Shown here: one piece after another, positions 16,528 through 23,491 of the stretch
Numbering within the stretch: position 1 is the stretch's first letter
Layout of the letters: each line of letters starts with the position of its first letter
From: Gammaproteobacteria bacterium
GTDB taxonomy: Bacteria > Pseudomonadota > Gammaproteobacteria > DSM-16500
Assembly: GCA_021324305.1 (NCBI GenBank)
Contig: JAJPJI010000024.1
Span: 25,941-89,940, forward strand
Direction: 5' to 3'
DNA length: 64,000 nt
Position numbers and translations under genes: made by a program
Notes under the pieces: generated by a model
Database searches by the model: none
Seen by the model: only the letters and a program-made list of their open reading frames with translations
Told to the model about the DNA's origin: nothing

Positions 16528-17385
16528 ATGCGAGGACGAATCAGAGCAGGTGTGAATTATGCTTTTATTGGTGCAGGCATGGGAATGGTTGCCGGATTGG
16601 TGGCAACAGAGCGGCTTAACAATACTCATGACTTATCTGACGCCTGGATCTGTTATCCGCATCCCGGCACCAACAGCTGCGCAGACTTTAATCCTGTATT
16701 CTCAACCCGGACACATGCCTATCCCGATTTTTACCGGTCCAGGTGGCTGAGTTCGCGTGATGTCACTTATATCATCGTTACAGTCATGGTGATATTTGCA
16801 TTCTTCGGGGCTCTTTATGGTGTCCTTCGCGGCAGCCGGCTGCGTGATGCAGATATTCATGTCAACAATGAGCCGGATCAGGTTGATGACGCTGATATGG
16901 GTGAGGCAAATGAGGATGCGCTGCCGCTCCTGATGCAGAATGCACCGGAGCAGCTTGAAAATAGACATGAGCAGCGATTGAGAGAGGCAGGGTATCAGGG
17001 CGCTATCCCGGATGCCTATAAGGACCCGGTTTCCCGTTCCATCATGGTCAATCCCGTTATTCTGATTACCAAGGATCATACCACCAGCCAGTCATACGAT
17101 GAGGAAACCGTGCTCGATTTGATACAAAGAGAAAATTACCTCTGTCCGCTTACTCGCAAACCATTCAAGGAATACATTTTGAATCGTGACCTGAAAAACT
17201 TGATCGACAAGTGGGTGGAGGACAGAATTGCTGAAATGGCGGCAAAACCTTTTAATGAATTGCCTCGGGATATTGCTAAACAGAAACTGCTGGAGGCGCA
17301 GGGGTTTTTCCGGAAACGGGTGCCTGTCAAGCCGCTCAGCGAGGAAGATGTAAAATATCGCCAGTATTTGAGCAAGACGGTGTGA
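16528..17385 (+). CDS. Membrane-anchored U-box domain protein
   Basis: This 285-aa protein has a hydrophobic segment at residues about 11-30 (YAFIGAGMGMVAGLVA) and a clear membrane helix at 79-101 (VTYIIVTVMVIFAFFGALYG). An acidic linker follows, then a U-box at about 162-232: DAYKDPVSRSIMVNPVILI through the Cys-Pro signature YLCPLTRKPF (C206) to the helix DLKNLIDKWVE. U-boxes are E2-binding domains of ubiquitin ligases; bacteria have no ubiquitin, so bacterial U-box proteins (e.g. Legionella LubX, GobX) act in host cells. If it is exported here, the two hydrophobic segments would anchor it in a host membrane. That is inference. An AAGGAGCG ribosome-binding site precedes the ATG. The gene is divergent from ccmC. 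Confidence 0.85.
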   Translation: MRGRIRAGVNYAFIGAGMGMVAGLVATERLNNTHDLSDAWICYPHPGTNSCADFNPVFSTRTHAYPDFYRSRWLSSRDVTYIIVTVMVIFAFFGALYGVLRGSRLRDADIHVNNEPDQVDDADMGEANEDALPLLMQNAPEQLENRHEQRLREAGYQGAIPDAYKDPVSRSIMVNPVILITKDHTTSQSYDEETVLDLIQRENYLCPLTRKPFKEYILNRDLKNLIDKWVEDRIAEMAAKPFNELPRDIAKQKLLEAQGFFRKRVPVKPLSEEDVKYRQYLSKTV

Positions 17386-17506
17386 AGCAGGGCTTGAAGG
17401 AATGAATCACCAGCCATGACATAGGATATGTAGATTGTGATACCATGCACCGGCTCATGACGACCAGAAATGTGAGCATTTCCAAAAAAACCAAAGACCG
17501 AGTTAA

Positions 17507-18706
17507 ATGAAATTCATCGAACATGCCAAAGAAGGGTTGCTAAATTTATATTTTTCCAAGCTGCGTTCCGTGCTGGCGTTGCTGGGAGTGCTGGTTGGGA
17601 CGGCGTCAGTTGTCGCAATGGTATCAGGCGGAGAATTGGCGACTAATGAAGCATTGAAGCAGTTCAAAGCGCTGGGAACAGACCTGCTTGCTGTTTCGAT
17701 TAATATTTCTGCTGAGGATGCCGCGCAGAGTAATGGTAAAACCGAAAATCTGTCATTGTCACAGGCGCTTGATCTTGGGAAAGCAGACAGGGACATTTTG
17801 CAGGTTGCGCCTTACACGCAATTATTTCAGACCATATTTTATAATGGCGCGCCAGTCAATGGTATTATTCTCGGTGTAACCGACAGTTTCGCTGATATCG
17901 TGCAGATAAAAATGCAGTCTGGCAGATTTGTTTCTGTGTTCGACAAATATGAATTCTATTGTGTGGTAGGCCACGATGTTTATGACGCACTGAAAAAAAT
18001 TTCCTTCAGGGAGCCGCTGGGGCAGCAATTACAAATCGGGAAAAATATTTTTGTGATTGTCGGCGTGGCTGATGCATGGCCGGAAAACAGTTTTGTTTAC
18101 GCAAATATTGATAACTCGATTCTGATTCCCGTCATGACATCGACGCTTGTCAGTAAATATGCTGTTATCAGCAATGTCATCATGCGCCTGTCGCAGCAGG
18201 CAGATATTCCATCAGTTGAAGACCATGTGACCGCCAGAGTCAATAGCCTGATTTCCGGAAAACAGGTCACATTCCGCAGCGCAAAGGAATTGATTGCGAA
18301 AATGAAAAAGCAGAGCAATATCCTCACGGTGTTTCTCGGATTGATAGGCAGCGTATCACTGATCGTCGGCGGCATCGGCGTGATGAATATCATGCTGGTT
18401 TCTGTCATCGAGCGGCGCCGGGAGATCGGCATACGGCTGGCGGTAGGCGCTAAACGCGGCGACATAGGCGCGCTGTTTTTGATGGAAGCTGTGATGTTGT
18501 CGCTGGTGGGCGGAACGTTGGGGGTGTTGATAGGAATCTTGATCGCTTATGTCATTGCCATGATCTGGCATTGGGATTTTACCCTGTTTTTGTGGCCGCC
18601 CCTGGCCGGATTTTCTGTCTCGGTGGCGGTGGGTATTTTCTTTGGCTTTTATCCAGCCTATCTTGCCTCACGACTCGATCCCATTGAGGCGCTGCGATCG
18701 GAGTAA
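17507..18706 (+). CDS. MacB/FtsX-type ABC transporter permease
   Basis: This 399-aa inner-membrane protein has the MacB topology. One N-terminal membrane helix (SVLALLGVLVGTASVVAMV) is followed by a large periplasmic domain (residues 45-265). Three C-terminal helices form the FtsX domain (LGLIGSVSLIVGGIGVMNIMLV, then RRREIGIRLAVGAKRGDI, then two more helices) and end in the ASRLDPIEALRSE signature. Such permeases normally pair with an ATPase and often a periplasmic adaptor, exporting lipoproteins, peptides or macrolides, but no ATPase or adaptor gene is adjacent. It is convergent with the F-box-like gene, with 31 bases between the stops. Confidence 0.88.
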   Translation: MKFIEHAKEGLLNLYFSKLRSVLALLGVLVGTASVVAMVSGGELATNEALKQFKALGTDLLAVSINISAEDAAQSNGKTENLSLSQALDLGKADRDILQVAPYTQLFQTIFYNGAPVNGIILGVTDSFADIVQIKMQSGRFVSVFDKYEFYCVVGHDVYDALKKISFREPLGQQLQIGKNIFVIVGVADAWPENSFVYANIDNSILIPVMTSTLVSKYAVISNVIMRLSQQADIPSVEDHVTARVNSLISGKQVTFRSAKELIAKMKKQSNILTVFLGLIGSVSLIVGGIGVMNIMLVSVIERRREIGIRLAVGAKRGDIGALFLMEAVMLSLVGGTLGVLIGILIAYVIAMIWHWDFTLFLWPPLAGFSVSVAVGIFFGFYPAYLASRLDPIEALRSE

Positions 18707-18737
18707 GGATGTTAGCGCCATATGCCTGGCACTGGCA

Positions 18738-19595
18738 TCAAAGGGTGTTGCGTCTTTCAAATTTACGCTCGTCGGATTTGCTGAATGTTCCGATTTGATC
18801 ACAGATGGATTGAAGGCAATGCATGGTCAGATTGGCTAATTTGTCATTGACCGGATTTGCCCAGATTGAGCAGGCTATCAAAGTGGAAAAGATGGATGGC
18901 TGAGTATCTGGAACGCTGAGTTTGAGAAGGACAGACTGCTTTACCAGCCAATCCAGATTGGATTGTATTTCGGCTTTAACTCCAGATTCATTGGCTTGAA
19001 TGGTTCCATTCGAACAAAACAGTTTTCCAAAGCGTTTCTGTATTTCATCCTGAAAGCTTTTCACATCGTTCGCATCGATGGCTGTTGTCCTGATGACAGG
19101 TTCGGGTATCAGGTCGCCATTGATTATAATCTGGTAGGTTTCATCACGCTGAATTTCAAATTCCAGTGTTTTATTTCGTGTCAGGTACTCCATGACCTGC
19201 ATGACCATTAACAGCATAACGGCAAATTTAGCTTGTTTTTCGAGAGCAGTGTCGTCACTTGCAATACAGAAATGAGCATAATCGGCGACAGTTTTCAAAA
19301 TCTTTCTGGCATCCACCACGCTTTCAATTTTCAGCACGAATTTGTCTTTGACGAAGCAGCGAAACAATTTTTTGGCCCTGACCGCCAGCATGTCGATGGA
19401 GTTGATAGTGAAACGCTTGTCGAGACCGGTTGGCAACTCCTCATTTGGAAGAAAGGCAAGCATATGCTGGATTATTTCATCACTGATCATATCGAAAGGG
19501 CGTGATTGTTCCGGTTGATGAGCGAGAAAGATTGTCATTGTACGGGTAGAACCGGTCACATCCTCGTTTTTATAGGGACGGCGCCTGCGCAGCAT
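18738..19595 (-). CDS. Hypothetical protein with F-box-like segment
   Basis: This is a 285-aa protein with no signal peptide or membrane segment. Residues about 34-82 read FDMISDEIIQHMLAFLPNEE followed by a helix ending LAVRAKKLFRCFV. This fits the F-box pattern (LPxEIxxxILSxL...L..V.K.W) in spacing and hydrophobicity but lacks the canonical Leu-Pro and Trp, so it is a weak match by eye. The rest is mixed helix/strand with no recognised domain. F-box proteins bind SKP1 in eukaryotic ubiquitin ligases and occur as effectors in Legionella and Coxiella. It lies two genes from the U-box protein. The ORF is certainly real; the F-box reading needs profile support. Confidence 0.7.
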   Translation of the reverse strand: MLRRRRPYKNEDVTGSTRTMTIFLAHQPEQSRPFDMISDEIIQHMLAFLPNEELPTGLDKRFTINSIDMLAVRAKKLFRCFVKDKFVLKIESVVDARKILKTVADYAHFCIASDDTALEKQAKFAVMLLMVMQVMEYLTRNKTLEFEIQRDETYQIIINGDLIPEPVIRTTAIDANDVKSFQDEIQKRFGKLFCSNGTIQANESGVKAEIQSNLDWLVKQSVLLKLSVPDTQPSIFSTLIACSIWANPVNDKLANLTMHCLQSICDQIGTFSKSDERKFERRNTL

Positions 19596-19653
19596 GTTGA
19601 CTCCAATATGTTCAAGGGTGAATCATGAGCAAGAGAATGATATTGATTCATCA

Positions 19654-20487
19654 TTATACGAGCAGATATGTCAAATACAAGCAAGCAGGATGAAGATAGC
19701 CGCGACCAAACGGTTCACGGCTCAGCGTTGAGATATGGTATGCTGGGCGATTATGCATAATAGCAGCGTACAGCTTGTCCTTTGACAATCGTCCTTTCTC
19801 ATCCTTGTCAAACATATTCAGAATACTTCCGTCATTAAGCATGAGAATGCGATTGCCGTAACGTAACGCGATATCCAGATCATGAGTCGTCAAAATACAT
19901 GTCATATTGTGCTGTGTTATCATTTTTTGTGTCAGCTGCATGATTTGCTCGGATGTTTTTGGATCCAGCGCGCTGGTGTGTTCATCGAGAAGCAGCAATG
20001 AAGGCGGTTCCAATAAACATAGTGCCAGGGCTAATGCCTGTTTTTCTCCGCCAGATAATTGATTGATGGTGAGATCCACTTTCCCAGAAAGATTAGGGTT
20101 GAAATCCTGAAGATAATTTTGCAAAAAAGTTTTACCTTCTTGATGGCGTGAACGAAGTGTGTGTTGTTGATTCATCAATAAATAGTTTTCGTAGACTGTT
20201 AATGAGGTGAAAAGAGAGTCAGCCACATTCTGATTTAATACCGCAACCTGCCGACTGAATTGATGGTAATGATGCTGCCTGATTGGCTTGTCATGAAAAT
20301 AGATTTCTCCTTGGCCGGGCTGATATTGTCTGTGCAGCAATTTTAGCAGCGTGCTTTTTCCGGATCCATTGCTGCCAAGTAAAATGACAAAATCACCTTG
20401 ATGGATTTGGTAATTTATTTTTTGCAAGGCTGGCCGGTTTGAGCCGGCGAACTGAAGAAAAACGTCATTTATTCGAAGAATAGTCAT
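19654..20487 (-). CDS. ABC transporter ATP-binding protein
   Basis: This is the cytoplasmic ATPase of a three-gene importer. The 277-aa protein has Walker A GSNGSGKST, signature LSGGEKQALALALCL, Walker B SLLLLDEHTSAL and the switch histidine in LTTHDLD. The short C-terminal tail after residue 240 is not part of the ABC fold. It overlaps the permease gene by 4 bases. With the PF04392-type binding protein and the BPD_transp_2-type permease, the system resembles TrpXYZ/YtrF-like importers of amino acids or other small organic molecules. Confidence 0.93.
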   Translation of the reverse strand: MTILRINDVFLQFAGSNRPALQKINYQIHQGDFVILLGSNGSGKSTLLKLLHRQYQPGQGEIYFHDKPIRQHHYHQFSRQVAVLNQNVADSLFTSLTVYENYLLMNQQHTLRSRHQEGKTFLQNYLQDFNPNLSGKVDLTINQLSGGEKQALALALCLLEPPSLLLLDEHTSALDPKTSEQIMQLTQKMITQHNMTCILTTHDLDIALRYGNRILMLNDGSILNMFDKDEKGRLSKDKLYAAIMHNRPAYHISTLSREPFGRGYLHPACLYLTYLLV

Positions 20488-21365
20488 GATATTGAGCTCC
20501 CCGTTTGCGGTCTGACGGCTGCACGCAGAAAAATAATCAGCAAGATGCCAAGAATCATTTTGAGATAGATGGGATTGATGTCCAGGCTGAGTAACAAGTT
20601 GAGTGAAAAGAAATAGAGAAGCACGCCTATCAGGCAGGCGATCAATTCAGCGCCAATGCGAAAATACGGCCGACTGTAACAGCGCCGCAGGATTTGATGA
20701 CCAAGAATAATTGCGCCAATGCCAGTCAGGGTCATGCCAAAACCCATGCCGATATCGGCATACCCTACTGTTTGTGCGGTGAACACACCGGCAGCCGCGG
20801 ACAGCAGATTGGTGAGTGCAAATCCGGCAAGACGATACAGCTCGACTTTTTTGCCCAGCCGCTGTAACAGCGCTGGATTGTCGCCAAACGCTCTCAAGGT
20901 TAGTCCAAAACGTGATTTGATGAGCGCGAGTGTGAGCAAGCAGAGTGTCATGACATAGCCTGCCGTGAGTGCCCATCCGACCAGGTCACCTTGTTCAAAC
21001 GCGGATGAGACCAGCGTTGTCTGTGATAACAGACTGATATTGGGTTTTCCCATCAAAACGAGATTGGCGCTGCTCAGAATGAAGGTTGCCAGTACACCAG
21101 CGAGTAATGGATCTACCCGCCCGCCGCGCTGTATGAAGGCTGCCAGCATGCCCGCCATTGCTCCGCAGCATAATGCGGCCGCTGCGGCCAAGAGAGGCGG
21201 AATCCCCATGGTGATGAGTTTTGCAAACACAGCAGCTCCTGCGACGAAACTGCCATCGATGGTCATGTCAGTCGCGCGCAGGATGTGATAACTAATGCTG
21301 ATGGCGAAAGCCAGCGGCAAAAATGTCAATGACTGTGTCAGAATGGATATGATCAGATTGGACAT
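20484..21365 (-). CDS. ABC transporter permease (branched-chain/TrpY-like)
   Basis: This 293-aa polytopic inner-membrane protein of the BPD_transp_2 family has about 8-9 hydrophobic helices. It shows the typical start ISISYHILRATDMTIDGSFV and the coupling-loop region LTLRAFGDNPALLQRLG (the GxNxxAA-like EAA loop of this family). It lies between the ATPase and binding-protein genes, overlapping the former by 4 bases and following the latter after 2 bases. The substrate cannot be read from the sequence. Confidence 0.92.
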   Translation of the reverse strand: MSNLIISILTQSLTFLPLAFAISISYHILRATDMTIDGSFVAGAAVFAKLITMGIPPLLAAAAALCCGAMAGMLAAFIQRGGRVDPLLAGVLATFILSSANLVLMGKPNISLLSQTTLVSSAFEQGDLVGWALTAGYVMTLCLLTLALIKSRFGLTLRAFGDNPALLQRLGKKVELYRLAGFALTNLLSAAAGVFTAQTVGYADIGMGFGMTLTGIGAIILGHQILRRCYSRPYFRIGAELIACLIGVLLYFFSLNLLLSLDINPIYLKMILGILLIIFLRAAVRPQTGSSIS

Positions 21366-21367
21366 GA

Positions 21368-22360
21368 TTAACTCCCGCTTTTTTTATCAACCATCTCAAG
21401 TTTGTAATTCAGCTTGCTTGCTGCTGTCTGAATGGCCGTCAGGGACTGTTGCTCCTTGTCCAGGGATGATTTGTTTACAAAGATTGTCAGCTTGGTCATG
21501 TCTACCATGGGTAAAGAGCAAACTGGTTTTCCATTCAGTACGTCTGCGGCAAGCGCTGCACCTTCAGTCCCGATTTGACGCTCGTGAACGCCAAGAGCGA
21601 AAGCTGCACCATCCTGTACCGAGCCCTGATCGGACGTGATCAGCGGGATATGACGTTTTTCAGCTGTGATTTCAAGCGTGCTAATCCCGCTGACAATGAG
21701 GCTGTCCTTGAGCACCAGAATGCCTTGCATATCAGCAGGGATATTATTGGCCGTGCTGTATAACTCGTTCAGGGTGGGAACCATCATGGGTTTTAATTCA
21801 ATGCCGTAACGTTTGCCGGCCGCGACAGCTGCAGTGACTTCGGGAAATACCTTGTCAGATGCGCTATGGATCAATGCGATGCGTTTTAGCTGTGGATTCA
21901 CCAGATGAATAAATTGAATTAATTGATCAGCGGAAATTTCATCATGCACAACGGCGATATTGCAGTGTTTTCTCTGCACGCGTTCTTGCTGAGTGATGGA
22001 TGCAGCCAGGCTGACAATCGGCTGAGACGGTATCATGGTGGCGGACATTTGTGTGGCATCGGTTCCAATCGGTACGATGATGTCATAATTTTCATTTTTC
22101 ATTTGCTGGATAATGGCGCGTTCCAGGTTGATATCGCCCTGTGCATTGGCGACTTTGATCCTGAATGGAACGGATGTGCTGGCACGTAATGTCTCGGTGA
22201 AACCAGCAACGATTTCATTCATTGCCTTATGTTCGATAGGAACAATAATACCGATTTTTTTCTCGCCGGAAGAAGGCTTGCAGCCAGCAAGGATTACCAG
22301 CAGACAGATTATGACTGACAAATAGAATGCTATTTCAATGGATCTGACTAACACTTTCAT
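21368..22360 (-). CDS. ABC transporter substrate-binding lipoprotein (PF04392)
   Basis: This 330-aa periplasmic binding protein is anchored as a lipoprotein: signal helix FYLSVIICLLVILAGC with the lipobox LAGC (Cys at about 27). The body has two Rossmann-like lobes (KIGIIVPIEHKAMNEIVAGF, YDIIVPIGTDATQM and LITSDQGSVQDGAAFALG), as in the TrpX/ABC_sub_bind family. A GGAGAG ribosome-binding site precedes the ATG. It is the first gene of the operon; two small leader ORFs lie upstream at 22445-22501 and 22550-22600. Confidence 0.92.
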   Translation of the reverse strand: MKVLVRSIEIAFYLSVIICLLVILAGCKPSSGEKKIGIIVPIEHKAMNEIVAGFTETLRASTSVPFRIKVANAQGDINLERAIIQQMKNENYDIIVPIGTDATQMSATMIPSQPIVSLAASITQQERVQRKHCNIAVVHDEISADQLIQFIHLVNPQLKRIALIHSASDKVFPEVTAAVAAGKRYGIELKPMMVPTLNELYSTANNIPADMQGILVLKDSLIVSGISTLEITAEKRHIPLITSDQGSVQDGAAFALGVHERQIGTEGAALAADVLNGKPVCSLPMVDMTKLTIFVNKSSLDKEQQSLTAIQTAASKLNYKLEMVDKKSGS

Positions 22361-22444
22361 AACAACTCTCCAGAAAAATTAATGGATACGCAGCGGTGGG
22401 CGTGCGCGATACAAAGAAAAAATGTACGAACGGTCTGGATGCGC

Positions 22445-22501
22445 CTAGAGGCGCCAGGAAAGCTGTAAGTGGTTAATTAGATGAATATTTAATTTTGACA
22501 C
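22445..22501 (-). CDS. Candidate leader peptide (18 aa) with hairpin at its stop
   Basis: A perfect Shine-Dalgarno sequence (GGAGGA, 22509-22514) lies 7 bases before a GTG at 22501, opening an 18-codon ORF that reads MSKLNIHLINHLQLSWRL and ends with TAG. The peptide is rich in Leu (5) and has two His and one Trp. The stop codon falls inside the loop of a hairpin with the stem GCGCC/GGCGC (22441-22454). The ABC operon begins 84 bases downstream. The layout fits a translated leader that controls the operon, but no terminator with a U-tract is visible, so the mechanism is open. Confidence 0.5.
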   Translation of the reverse strand: MSKLNIHLINHLQLSWRL

Positions 22502-22549
22502 CGGTAAATCCTCCAACACAATTAAACGCGAAAATGCCTCAGCTGTTAT

Positions 22550-22600
22550 TTAGCTGCGCCAACGTTCGCTCTGTGCTGTAAAGGATTCAATGATTTGCAT
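22550..22600 (-). CDS. Second upstream short ORF (16 aa)
   Basis: An ATG at 22600 opens a 16-codon ORF reading MQIIESFTAQSERWRS, ending 48 bases before the start of the leader at 22501. It has no clear Shine-Dalgarno sequence. It ends in an Arg-Trp-Arg motif close to its stop, while the next leader ends Ser-Trp-Arg-Leu. It may be part of the same leader region or chance. Confidence 0.3.
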   Translation of the reverse strand: MQIIESFTAQSERWRS

Positions 22601-22713
22601 GGTATATGTCACCAAAAATTTTTAATACCTTACTATGAAAAATATCTTATGTCAAAAAATATACATGAGTAAGATTAAGACAGCATTAATAAACGCCTTT
22701 CCTTTTTGTTCTT

Positions 22714-22741
22714 CCTCTCCTCTGCAAACGTGGAGGAGAGG
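22714..22741. terminator. Perfect 9-bp stem-loop after deacetylase gene
   Basis: CCTCTCCTC at 22714-22722 pairs perfectly with GAGGAGAGG at 22733-22741 around a 10-base loop. It lies 11 bases past the deacetylase stop on the minus strand. No U-tract follows, so it may stabilise the mRNA 3' end or terminate weakly. Confidence 0.45.
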
Positions 22742-22752
22742 AGGCATTGAAT

Positions 22753-23409
22753 TTACCCGCAAATTGTGCTGAATCCCAAGCCTTTCTTTTTGATGCCTTC
22801 AATGATGGTTGGTAAAGCCGCTACAGTTTGCTCGCGCTTGTCATAGCCGTCATGCATAAGTATGACTTGCCTGGAGTATGCGTTTTTCAATACCCAGCCA
22901 ATAATTTTTTGCACGCCTGGCCTGTCATAATCGAACGAATTAAAGCCCATCGGGACCGGCATCATGCCATGTTCGCGTATCACATCACGGACATGTGAAT
23001 TGGAAGCACCGAATGGATAACGCAGGCATTTGGGTTTCTCACCGATGATGCCGTAAATAATCTGTGAAGGTTCTGCTACTTCTGTCTGCAATTGCGCTTC
23101 AGAAATTTTTGTCAGCATGGGATGGGTCATGGAGTGGCTCGCGATGACGTGGCCTTGTGCGTGAATTTCCCTGACGACATCGGGAAATCGTTTCGCATTT
23201 TCGCCCACTTCAAAAAATGTCGCCTTGATATTATATTTTTTGAGTATCGCGAGAATTTGCCGCGTATAAACCGGATTGGGGCCGTCATCGAAGGTAAGTG
23301 CAACGGTTCCTGGCTGGGGAAGTTTGTTAACATAGGGTACGGAGTTGTTATTTTCGGCATAAACGGCAAACGGCAATAATAAAAAAAGATAAACAATACG
23401 TTTGATCAT
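22753..23409 (-). CDS. Polysaccharide deacetylase (NodB domain)
   Basis: This is an exported carbohydrate esterase 4 enzyme, 218 aa, with a signal peptide (IVYLFLLLPFAVYAE). The catalytic and metal motifs are present: TFDDGPNP (general base and metal Asp), SHSMTHPML (metal histidines) and LRYPFGASN (RxPxG type), with LMHDGYDKRE as the last motif. Homologues remove acetyl groups from peptidoglycan GlcNAc or chitin-like polymers in the periplasm or cell wall. The substrate is inferred; peptidoglycan is most likely in a Gram-negative intracellular bacterium. It stands alone between the ABC operon and the metallophosphoesterase. Confidence 0.92.
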   Translation of the reverse strand: MIKRIVYLFLLLPFAVYAENNNSVPYVNKLPQPGTVALTFDDGPNPVYTRQILAILKKYNIKATFFEVGENAKRFPDVVREIHAQGHVIASHSMTHPMLTKISEAQLQTEVAEPSQIIYGIIGEKPKCLRYPFGASNSHVRDVIREHGMMPVPMGFNSFDYDRPGVQKIIGWVLKNAYSRQVILMHDGYDKREQTVAALPTIIEGIKKKGLGFSTICG

Positions 23410-23491
23410 GACATGGTCCTTTCCCTGGTTGAGTTCACGAAGATCGGCTTTGACCCGGATATATTACCATACCGAAAAGGGGGCTCATAAC

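Noticed and set aside
22714..22741. Strong Rho-independent terminator
   Set aside because: The stem is perfect but no U-tract follows on either strand, so only a weak or 3'-protective role is claimed.
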